Assembly: GCF_026914265.1 (NCBI RefSeq) | Contig: NC_069129.1 | Span: 23,283,743 to 23,347,742, forward strand | Reading direction: 5' to 3' | Length of the DNA: 64,000 nt | DNA from: Mya arenaria | Taxonomy: Eukaryota > Mollusca > Bivalvia > Myida > Myidae | In this document: in pieces, positions 31,497 through 41,309 of the stretch | How positions within the stretch are numbered: position 1 is the first letter of the stretch | Layout: every line of letters begins with the position of its first letter | Notes under the pieces: model-generated | Told to the model about the DNA's origin: nothing | Databases searched by the model: none | What the model saw: the letters and a program-made list of their open reading frames with translations, nothing else | Translations under genes and position numbers: made by a program

Positions 31497-32606
31497 TCTA
31501 CTGGTCGAAGGCCAGAAGAGCTTATGCGATGGTAATGTGTACGTAGTATGTGCGTCCGTGCGTCTGTAAACTATTGCTTCTGAACATGATACAGTCAGTT
31601 TTGATTGTATCTCGATGAAACTTGTACAGTATTTAGATATCCATTAGAGCTCAGTTCCTTTTAAAAAACCAGCCAGATCCGCCCATGCAGATAATGAGCC
31701 TTGAAAGTATATAAAAATGCTATTTTTAGCTAAGTCTACTTTTAGCCAAGTCTACATGAGCGAAGTCTATTTTTAGCCAAGTTTAAATGTAAAGTCACAG
31801 TTGCTTGTGAATGTTTGTTCAAATTATGCCCCTGGGGTCATTACTATCCATGTCCCCGGGTTCACAGGTTTGGTATACTTAAATTGGGAATTGTTTGAAA
31901 ATCTTTTGTCTGAAATAGCTATGCAGACCCTTGCTATTTTGAATAAGGCTCAATTTAGTGGTCCGCTACCATGGTTGTTCAGATTATGCCCCTGGGGTCA
32001 AAACTGGCACTGCCCCGGGGGTCACAAGTTTCCTTGAGACTTATTTAAGAAATATTTTCAAAATCTTCTTGTTTCAAACCACAAGGCCCATACCTTTGAT
32101 ATTTGTTGTGGAGCATCATATGATGACCGTCTAGCAAAACAGTTGAAATAATGCCCCTTGGGCTAGAGCTGGCCCCGACCCTTTCGACCCTTTTTATTTA
32201 TAAAGCTACAGCAATGAAATTTGGACCATGTGTACAGTTTTGCAAACGAGCATCAATGTTGTCCTCGGATGTCCTTGACTTTGACCTTTTGACCAACTTT
32301 TTTATTTTTAAAGCTACAGAAATGAAATTTTGACCATGAGTACAGTTTTGAAAAAAAAATCAAAAAAATCTCAGATGACCTTTACTTGGCACATAATACA
32401 ATAGTTCATGCAATCTGGCTTTTATCTGTTTACAACACTTTCTGTCCTCAGATGTTGAACGTGCAACGTTTTCAGCTAACCCAAACACAAAACGTGAACT
32501 ATACTATATGTGTGTTGCCTATTACCCATACATACATGCTGTGGATTGAAAATGACCACAAGAGCCATGCCAGTAGAGCATAGGCCCTCATGGGCCTCTT
32601 GTTAAA
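31497..32606. repeat. dispersed 1.1-kb bivalve-type repeat
   Basis: Runs from AGCTCTACTGGTCGAAGGCC to CCCTCATGGGCCTCTTGTTA and contains degenerate repeats with TTATGCCCCTGGGGTCA and AAAGCTACAGCAATGAAATT. Its ends show the short inverted pair CTACTGG / CCAGTAG. No intact coding frame. It separates the upstream duplicon pieces of gene A. Confidence 0.55.
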
Positions 32607-32669
32607 AATAAACGTAAACTAGTTGGTTTAAAAATCCCGCCGTCAGATATCGACATCCACATTCATCAC

Positions 32670-32713
32670 AGAGCAAAACGAAAGTACACTACATGTATTT
32701 TCTGAAAACGAAG
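32670..32713 (+). promoter_or_regulatory. IRF/ISRE-like motif pair upstream of gene A
   Basis: AAACGAAA at 32676-32683 fits the IRF core AANNGAAA, and GAAAACGAAG at 32704-32713 fits ISRE GAAANNGAAA with one mismatch. The same two-motif arrangement is kept at 47861-47892 upstream of gene B's first exon module. The motifs are short and binding is an inference. Confidence 0.4.
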
Positions 32714-32739
32714 AATATAGAACATTTAAGACAACATGT

Positions 32740-32839
32740 GAGTAACGTTATTGTATCTGCTTTTCAAGTTTTGTGTATTCATATTCATTCGGTTTAATTG
32801 ACAAAGGAATAACGTACCGGACTCTTGATGGTAGTATGG
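32740..32839 (+). other. noncoding first exon of IFIT/TIR gene A (3' end firm, start guessed)
   Basis: A module conserved between copies ends ACTCTTGATGGTAGTATGG with a strong donor, GTAAGT, at 32840. Equivalent donors follow at 48027 (GATATTCGAG|GTAAGT) and 46877 (GATATTCAAG|GTAAGT). The coding exon downstream starts at an acceptor, so a noncoding exon is required; this is the best candidate. The transcription start is not defined. Vertebrate IFIT genes likewise have a tiny first exon and one large coding exon. Confidence 0.5.
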
Positions 32840-33164
32840 GTAAGTTTAATTCGTTTAAACTATAATATTATGAAATAAAATGTATCACCTGACTCAACGG
32901 CGGAAAGTTTAATTTGCATGGATTACTGTAATATATTTAGAACTACCGTAACATAATTACAACTGATTAGATTCTGTTTAGGTATCGGCTTACTTGTTAT
33001 ATATTTATGTATATTATTTATATGAGTCGGCCAGATATTAACACTTCAACCGGATTCACTGTGTTCACTTACCACATTTATATAATTTGCTTTAAATTTA
33101 CAAAATGGCGTTTATCTCATAAACTGTACTCATATGAATGGATGCATATCATGTGACCTCATTA

Positions 33165-33222
33165 CATGGGTATGACTCATTGTTGGGGCTGAATTTTTCA
33201 GACTAAACAATGAGTCATACTG
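33165..33222. promoter_or_regulatory. hairpin with two inverted AP-1 sites in gene A intron
   Basis: TGACTCA (33173-33179) and TGAGTCA (33211-33217) lie in inverted arms of about 15 bp (TATGACTCATTGTT and its reverse complement). A matching hairpin in gene B's intron at 48355-48406 keeps one exact AP-1 site (48396-48402). Both are consensus AP-1 sites; function is inferred. Confidence 0.45.
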
Positions 33223-33602
33223 ACCTATGGAACACATGTATATTACAGCAGTTTAATATTATTTGACTAAATTTATTTAATTATAGTCAGCTATAAAACG
33301 TTCGCTTTCCAAGACATCTCCAATTTGTATCGAACTAGTGCTTCTTCAGCTAAAACCAATTAATATTTACCTGATATAATGCACCAATTGACACTTTTTT
33401 TTCGTTTCGGCTCTCTTTTGTTCATTCAAGGTTAATTAACTTCTCAGTAAAATTGTAGCGTGTACCAGGTTTATGCAATGAACCGAACTCTATTTAAGTG
33501 CAATTATGCATATTGGCAAACTGCTCTATAGGGTTTTATAAAGGTTGTTTTAAAAAGGTGCTGCGACCTCCCCTTTATGGTAGCACTCTTCCGTTTTCGT
33601 AA

Positions 33603-33904
33603 AGCACCATTCAATTGTAACACGCCCCCCCCCCTCCGGTCCGGGGGTATACCGCGGATAGCCGGGGAAATGAGCCGTGTTTTTACCTTCCTGGTGGCCC
33701 CGTAGTGCTGGGTGAATGCGGTGGTTTTGTCTTTACGCCAAAAATAGCGCGGTATGGAACTTACCTAGGGTCCCATTTGGCGGGGACTTTACCAGCAGTT
33801 TGTCTCCACAGGGCGGGGATCTTACCCGGGCTTGGCTGGACCGAAAGTCAATGTCCCCGCTATTCCCGGGGGGGGGGGGGTCGTGGTTACAATTGACTGG
33901 TGCA
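33603..33904. mobile_element. GC-rich non-autonomous element, TAA target
   Basis: Ends AGCACCATTCAATTGTAAC and reverse complement of GTTACAATTGACTGGTGCA, flanked by TAA at 33600-33602 and 33905-33907. The interior has poly-C and poly-G tracts (CCCCCCCCCC, GGGGGGGGGG) and two short blocks mentioning CCGAAAGTCAATGTCCCCGC. A 115-bp relative lies at 51924-52038 with the same TAA flank. Confidence 0.65.
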
Positions 33905-34814
33905 TAAACCCTTTTGCTTTCACGTAATTGAGTGCTTATGGTCAAGCATATATCGTTTGTTTTGTTTAAGAACTTGTAATTTGAATACAAATGAAATACT
34001 TATATACATTTTATTAGCCTGGTTTCAAAGTCCCCATTGGTGAACAAAAATGTCCGTAATGTAATATTAAAGAGAATTTTACAAAAACATAAACGAGTCC
34101 CTTTAAGAGCATTACAACATTCATGTATTTAATGACAGTTTTCATGTTTGGTGTTTATGGAAGATACAATGCAACTAAAATTTGTAATCCATTTATTAAT
34201 CTACATATGTACACCAAGAACGCAACAAGACAACTGTGTGCCTGGCAGTTTAACAGAATAATTAATCTCTATAGAAGCGGTAGTATTATATTACTTAAGC
34301 AAAACATTGAATATCAGAATAATGACTACTGGGTGTTTCTTGCGAATTGGCTTAATCCAAGTTTGTGATATAAGAAATTATAAAATTATAAGCTCAAATG
34401 ATATTTTGAAAGTAATTATTGAACCACAAAACATAAATATATATAGTTTATATATATTTGCATTAACACTGTTTAGATTCAAGTCAATAGACATTTTATA
34501 TTTTCAAGGTCAGGGTCGTTTAAAGGTCAAAAGGCTCGCTTTTGAGAAAGTTACTCTACTCATTTTATTTATTAACAAAACATAGACAAAACAAGAACAC
34601 CGAATTCGAAAACCATCACTCGTCTGATATCCCTAGACGATCAAATTAATATTGTACTCAAAACATTTCAGTGCATTTTCTCCATTTGCACTCGATACGT
34701 CATCCTTGCATTTTTTATAGTTTAACTAAACGTCTAGCCTCGATTTATGGCTCTGCGTTACAAATAGATTTTTGAAACATATATTTAATCAGCGTATTTT
34801 TCGTTTCATTTCAG

Positions 34815-37800
34815 TGTTTATTGGATTCCGACATAGTACCTTAAGATAACTGGTACAAGGGAAGTGATTTTGATAATTGGACAAGAAACGGTTCAAGCAA
34901 TGGAAGGACTGAAGAAATTGAAGGAAGACCTTGCTCGTTTTCCTTCTTTGTTTGACTGCGAAGGTGATATAGAAAAGGCTGTTCATAACAAAAAATCCAA
35001 CATTTTAAATGTAACTGAAAGACTCGAGCTCGAGTTAGCGGATGAAAATGACATGTATAGTAAAACTATATTTTGTCGCACTCATAATTTGCTGACATTT
35101 CTCTATGTTCTACTTGAGAACTATGAAAAGGCGATTGAACATCTCCGTGAGAGTGAAAAAGTGGAATTAAGCCTTATTACAATCACGAATCGAGCTTACA
35201 TGAATTTGAAACGTCAGGAAAACCTACAGTGCATTAAAGATGACATACGAAAACTAGAAAACTATAACGAAATGAAAGAAATGGTTCTGGTTGCAAATGC
35301 GGAAATTGGGCATGCATTAACAAGATTTGGAGTGCAACTCTACGAAAAAGCAGTAGCGATTTTTTCTAGAGTGTTAAAGGAAGCACAGACCTTGCAAACT
35401 GAACCCTGCTGTCTTAGATGGAAGGAAAACGTATGTGTCTGGACATTCAGCTTAGCGATGACAAAGAAAAGAATGGCACATCTGACAAATAACGTGGAAG
35501 CATGCAAGCTCTCTGTAGAGAACTATAAAGAAATTTTCAATCTTTACCAGAACATCGTAAATACAGATGGAGCCACAGAGAGTGCTTACCTTAAAACAAT
35601 TAAAGGTCGTGCTTTAGCAGAAATTGGACTTCTAGCGCATAGTGTCGAAAGAAATAAATCAGTTTTCAAAAGAGGACTAAAAGACTTTTTTCCAACAAAA
35701 AAGCTGTCGTCTGTTAATTTTATAAACAGGGCTGTTGATCTAAGCAAATTCGATGCGTTTGTCTTACAGAGATGCGGAAAATATTATCGATATATCAGTT
35801 CTCAACAAGTCGGATATTTGCATAAATCCATAGACCTCTTGCAACAAGCAGTTGACATTAAGCCGACAAGCTTTGCTTACCATCACCTAGCACTGTCATT
35901 AAAACGTCAGCTTGAGATGGAGAGTTATAGGCCTGGTTCAGCCATACGCACGAAAAATGATCATGTGAGGCAACTAGATTTTGAAACAACACATGGTCAA
36001 AGTCTAGAAACTGCACCTTCTTACCCACAAGGAACGTTCGGAAAGACTTATGATTCTGGTTTTGAGTCCAATTCTAGAGATAACCCGTTTTGCCATTTTA
36101 AAGAAAAAAATAGTGCACAACAAAGCGGTACGGAAACCACAAACTCAAATAAACAAGGTGCTTCGGCAATGAGTTATGAGTCTGGTTACTTTTCTCTGCC
36201 GTCCGAATTTAGAAATATGTCTTTAGAGTCACCTGGGTCCAATTCCAGAGTCAGTCCGCGTTGTTCGTTTGAAGAAAAAACGAATACGCCACAAAGCAGC
36301 ATAGGTCATCAAACACTAAGAAATGAAACATTTGATAGACATGATTCACAGAGTAGAATGGTTTTTGATGGTCTTCACGGTGAACACTTTAGCAGGTCGT
36401 CTACGCGGAAAAATTCAGCCCAGCACGGAATGCGAAAACAACAGTTTGGTAGATATCCTGATCATAATTATGAATATCAAAATTTGCCATCTGAAAAATA
36501 TGGCAGTTATGCTAAACGAAACAACTTCCGTTGTAATAGAGGGCAAATAAACCATAGTTACAACAGGAGTTTTTCTGAAGGCCAGCAATACGGTCGTGGA
36601 AGAGGTTTTCCCTGCAATTCGAGACAAGGATATTTTCGGGGTAGATCAATGGTTGAGAACTCTTCGTTCAACAAAACCTATTTTGGACCACCAAGAGAGA
36701 CAGTGCATATTATGCAAATGATAAAAAGTCCAAAAAAGCCAAAACATATAAACCCGGAGGTATTACCTGACCAGGCAGCCGAGATTCATATCCTATTGGA
36801 CAAAGCTATTGAAATGGACAATATGGCAGCGCTCTACGACAAAGGATTATACCATAGACAACTGGGTGACGCCAGCAAAGCTCTGGACGTATTTAAGAAA
36901 TTGTTTTGCGACCAACGATGTTCTTTGGTTCAGCTTTCAAATTCATACGAGCAAGCAGCACTTTGTATCGCCGAAATGTTAGAATCAGCAGATACGACAG
37001 ACACAGAAATGCTTAAGACAGATATGGTGCACTATTTGAAATACTGCGTAGAAATTTCGTGCACGATTGTTGCCAAAATCCCCTGGCTTAAAGACTGTTG
37101 GGTAGCGGCACCGACACTCGAACAATTCCTTGGAAGAAGGGGCAAAACAAAACAAACCCTAAAGGATTTATGTTTTCTTTACGAAAAAATGGAAAACTAC
37201 GATGGCGCTATTAAAATTTTGAATGAGTTGCGAACAAGTGTCCGAGATGAAGGCGAGGAAATTGAAGTAATCGATAAGTTGATTAAAAACTATTTCAAGA
37301 AAAAGGACTACAATAGTGCCGCGCTTGCGTTTGACATGATCATGTGTTTACCAGATGGACACAGCAAAGTGAATGGGAACTTGTACTTAAAGGTTCATAT
37401 CGAGGGTGCGTTTGATGCTTTGACAAAGGGTGAAACTGAAATGGCTCGGCTAAGATTGCGCAACGCTTTGGATTTCAACCTGCAATCAAAATCCGTTCAT
37501 GGGGAACAAAATGTGGAAGATGAATGCACAAGTGATGGGTATAACATTTTCGTACTCTGCGAAACGGAGAAAATAGAATTGGGACTATCTTTTATAGGGA
37601 TTTTAGACAGCATGGGTTTGTCTGTGACTTTGAATGCAATTGACGCTCTTCCGGGTAGGACAGAGTTGGAAGGTTTAGGTATTGTTATGAACTCTTCGAA
37701 GCATTACATAGCCTTGTTAAGTTCTGACCAACCTACTCCCGAATTAAAACATCGCTATAGCATGATGCGGGGAGTTCTCGAAGAAAAGGAATCTGGAAGC

Positions 37801-37992
37801 TTGATTGTAATTAAAACCAATCCTGATATTCGAGTTCCGACGATGTTCAAAGCATCGCCTCAACTTACGTTGAACTTTGAAGAACTTATGGAAGAACCTC
37901 AGAGTGTTAATATACAGGAAATACTGTCTAATGATCCCATGAGAGATACATTGAAAGACATTCTCATGACATTGTCGGGAAAACCATTATGA
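34815..37992 (+). CDS. gene A: IFIT-like TPR protein with C-terminal TIR-like domain (CDS 34900-37992, 1,030 aa)
   Basis: Coding exon opens at 34815 after CGTTTCATTTCAG; the first in-frame ATG is 34900, aligned with the start of gene B. Residues 1-340: helical TPR-type repeats resembling IFIT proteins (LLTFLYVLLENYEKAIEHL; KAVAIFSRVLKEAQ; QRCGKYYRYISSQQVGYLHK). Residues 345-600: disordered, Ser/Asn/Gln-rich, ending in an Arg/Tyr/Gly-rich stretch (YGRGRGF, GYFRGRS). Residues 605-860: second TPR-like region (AALYDKGLYHRQLGDASKAL; FLYEKMENYDGAIKILNEL). Residues 879-1000: TIR-like fold with box-1-like YNIFVLCETEK, box-2-like IDALPGR and SSKHYIALLSSDQPTP. Family knowledge: vertebrate IFITs bind non-self viral RNA; TIR domains signal or cleave NAD+. 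The Glu expected for NADase activity is not evident, so an adaptor role is more likely. No signal peptide or membrane segment, so cytosolic. Function is inferred. Single coding exon, noncoding exon 1 about 2 kb upstream. Confidence 0.87.
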
Positions 37993-38250
37993 GTGTCAAT
38001 TGCTTGAAGTATGGTTTCGTTATGATAAATTGCGAAGTTAAATGCTATATTTTGAATAGGAATATCGGACCAATATTAATTGTACGTCAAAAAATTCGGT
38101 TGGTTACCATATATAAGGTCATATCATCACCAACCATTTATTTTATTGAATGTTATATTTTATGTTATGTCTTTAGCCATTGTCACCTTTCTTGTTGAGA
38201 AATTGCTTACCACAGTTAACTAAATTTGATTAACCATTTGCATACACATT

Positions 38251-38690
38251 TTTATGCACCGAAGGTGGACATTTTATAATCGCTTTGTCCGTCCGGTTTT
38301 TCGTGTCCGGTCTGTTTTTGTTTTTTTAGGAGAGGGAGTAAAAATAACTTGGCATTTGAGTTCGATACGTAAAGACGACGTGTTGCGTGAAATACACACG
38401 GAACTACTTCGAAGGTCACGCTCACACGTTCAGGTTTATCATTATTTAATGGTATCCGTGTCCGATCTGTAACTTTGTCATGCATGGATGGATTATAAAA
38501 TTACCTGGGGCTGTGTTTGGTACATCAAGACGATGCGTCGCGTTGAAGACCGAGGTTCTTTCCTCAAAGTTCAAGGTCACACTTGAGTTTAAATGTTTGG
38601 GCCGCTGCATATATGCACAAAGTGTATAGTTTGTCGTGTCCGGACTGTAACCTGATCAGGCATGGAAGGATTTTAAAATAACTGGTAAAG
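38251..38690. repeat. dispersed repeat after gene A
   Basis: Starts near CACCGAAGGTGGACATTTTA and contains degenerate repeats with TTCGATACGTAAAGACGACG, TTGGTACATCAAGACGATGCG and CGAAGGTCACGCTCAC. It interrupts the homology between the 3' flank of A and those of B and C. No gene seen. Confidence 0.45.
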
Positions 38691-38714
38691 TTGGTTTGCC
38701 TGGGCTGTTACTTT

Positions 38715-38930
38715 GTCATTGTTATATCTCAGGGTGTGAGATGTCTAGTGGTTCAGGTGTCCGCCTCCTACCCAAGAGGTTGTTGGTTTGTGCCTCTCCG
38801 GGGGTTATTTTTTCATGGTATCTCTAAATTGACACCAGTACGGCTTTATATCCAGGGAAACAGACTCGAGCATGATTTTATAAGATATGAGCTTTCGTCA
38901 CAACCGAGCTCAAATAATTTAGTATAAACT
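38715..38930 (+). mobile_element. decayed tRNA-derived SINE downstream of gene A
   Basis: AGTGGTTCAGGTGTCCGCC resembles a tRNA A-box region, GAGGTTGTTGGTTTGTGCC a degenerate B box, followed by TCTCTAAATTGACACCAGTA. Equivalent remnants occur after P (44060), B (56350) and C (61520), so one SINE appears to have been copied with the gene. Confidence 0.55.
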
Positions 38931-39239
38931 AACTGTTATTCATTGATATGCTCCTTACTTTACAAGAAACTGCAGTTTTCTTTAAGTTGAAGTTTAATTA
39001 ATGAAATATTTCAATAAAAGCCCATAAGACACAGTCGTGTTTTGGAGCAGTGTTAGAAACTTACTCTACTTACGCAAAACTGCATCTTCTGTATTAAATT
39101 TCATTGCTATATCATGAGAGTTTAATCGTCGATAAATAATAAATGGTATAAAACAAATTAATTGATGGAAAACACAATCTGACGAACTTGTATTAAAACA
39201 TTGCTTGATAACACAATAATTCTATTAAATTGATATAAT

Positions 39240-39345
39240 TCAAGACTGTTCGAAGCCAGGATCAAAGGGGGACAAGATCTTGGTTTTGGCGTAAGTAATT
39301 TAAGCCGTTGTGGGGGCTTATCTCTTGCGGGGTTTGTGCTTGTGT
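39240..39345. other. conserved downstream duplicon block after gene A
   Basis: GTTCGAAGCCAGGATCAAAG and GATCTTGGTTTTGGCGT recur after P (44605-44670), B (56905-57030) and C (62760-62885). In the B and C copies the block continues GGCGTCTGTAAGTTGCTGTG, which contains a donor-like GTAAGT. It marks the 3' part of the duplicated unit; whether it is ever exonic is unknown. Confidence 0.5.
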
Positions 39346-39519
39346 GAAGACGAAGAATGTAAATAGTTTAAAACTTTTAGAAACAAATCTCACACAAATG
39401 GAATTATCTGTACCTTCTGTGTAACCTAAAGCAACGCTTACACAGAGTTTTGACCTTACGCAATAATGACATAATACATAATGTAAATTGAATTATTCAC
39501 TGCCATCAACAGTCTTACA

Positions 39520-39910
39520 CATGTTGGGTATAAGCCACATGCTGAGTATAAACCACATCCTGAGTAAATGTGTTTTCTACTCAGCGTGTGATTTCTAATC
39601 AGTAGATATCACATATTGACTAGACATCACATGTTGATTAGAAATCACGCGCTAAATAGGAATAACACGCTGAGTAGGAATCATACGCTGGGTAGAAATC
39701 ATGCGCTGAATAAAAACACGTTCTGTGTAGAAATTACGCGCTAAATAGAAATCACGCGCTGAGTAGAAATCACATTCGTAGAAATGACAGAATAAGTGAA
39801 ATAAATCATATCCTGAGTAAAAACAAAAAGCTGAGTAGATATCCTATAGTATGTAAAAAACACATCGTGTTTAAAAATCAAATGTTGATTAGAAATCTCA
39901 TAATGAGGAG
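39520..39910. repeat. degenerate minisatellite of about 20-22 bp
   Basis: Unit approximates CGCGCTGAGTAGAAATCA with many variants (CACGCTGAGTAGGAATCA, CATGCGCTGAATAAAAACA). About 15 to 18 diverged copies. No coding capacity. Confidence 0.8.
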
Positions 39911-40359
39911 AAAGATTCATTTGATTGGGTACTGTGGTATACTTTCAGTATAGTAAAATATTCCATTGCGGATAGATAAGTGTATAAAGTCGGTGTAATG
40001 ACAGTGAAGTAAGCGTTATGGGAATATAACCCTGAAATGTAGGGGTTGACGGTCGGGTGAATATTGTATTGGTCGGGGTGAATTTCGATTCCCGCTCTGA
40101 CCTTCGTCGATGATTATATATCACCCAGGAATGGTCAATGGCTCTTGGTTAGGGTTGATATTGTACTAGTTGCTGACTTTGCTCTCTATCACAGAATAAA
40201 ACTACATACATGTTGGTCGAAAGGGCTAATGCGTTCGCTAAAAACTACACCAAAGACACATATTTTAATGTTTGCTCAATAAACAAATTCTACAAAACTA
40301 TGTTTGGATCCACAACCGCATCTAATATACAATTTAGCCAAACAGAACGCGCCTATTTG

Positions 40360-40600
40360 CGTTCATAGTTTGTTCAAAAGACCCGCCAATTAACGTTACT
40401 TCGTTGTTGTCAAGTGATACAATACCGGAAATCATGTGCAACGAGCGAATAGTCTAGAACAATTCAACGTTAACATACAAGTACGGTTAAAGTGTTTTCT
40501 CTGTGCATTATAATTATTAATATGTTTTAATTGACACGTGAATAAGTACTACGAGACTGGACGATATTGTGGGTATGTTCATAATATATAATTTGTAACC
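40360..40600 (+). other. decayed first-exon module of copy P
   Basis: Matches the upstream modules of A and B: AATACCGGAAATCATG, AGTCTAGAACAATTCAACG, TTAATTGACACGTGAATAAG. The donor seen in the others is altered (ATTGTGGGTATG) and the IRF-like motif is not preserved, consistent with P being dead. Confidence 0.5.
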
Positions 40601-40615
40601 TTAAAAGTCAGCAAT

Positions 40616-40845
40616 TACCATGTTGAGAATATGAATTTTATGAACACTCAAGAGCATTTCATAAAAATTCATGAAAAGCTCATTAAAATCCACCAAATGT
40701 TCAAGACTGCAATTCATGAAGTGTCCATGAACAACCTATTGGTAAAACTTCATGAATCATGTAACATTTTTCTCCAAAGTTCATGAATATTTCAAGAGTT
40801 TTTAACTTGCGCTTACGGACTTCATGATATTCTCAACAGGGAAGT
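40616..40845. mobile_element. foldback element
   Basis: Imperfect inverted ends: ATGTTGAGAATATGAATTT near 40620 and CATGATATTCTCAACAGG near 40823. The interior repeats AAAATTCATGAAAAGCTC-type phrases. Likely a MITE. Confidence 0.5.
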
Positions 40846-41309
40846 AGTCAATTGAAAGATACGTCAAACGATTGTATATTATATTTGCAACATAATTGGG
40901 TATGATTTCTCTATATGCGTGTATGCATTAATTTTTAATTAGAGCGCTTTTTATGACCCCTTACGTAACAAAACTGCCACTGCTATCGCGTTAGTGGGTG
41001 TCATTCAGCTACCAAATATATGTCATTTAATATAATGCACAATCTTACTCTGATAGCATTTTTTGGTTAAATGATTGATGTCGATGAACAAAAAAACCCA
41101 TTAGATTCCACATCTTAATACTTGGGGTATGGTTAGTGAAAAATGTGCATACACCTCCTTTTGCCGTCACGTAACAAGCTTATTCGTTTTCATAAGAGGA
41201 ATTCTGTATTCAGTGCACCCGATTATATTTTTGCGCCGTATCAAATAACAGCAATGCTCCATTTAATGTTCATTGTAACAATGAGTTGTTAACAAGGTAT
41301 CGAATGAGT

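Noticed and set aside
34864-34899. Upstream GTG as the start of gene A
   Set aside because: Nuclear animal genes start at ATG; the ATG at 34900 aligns with B's start, which has a stop just upstream.
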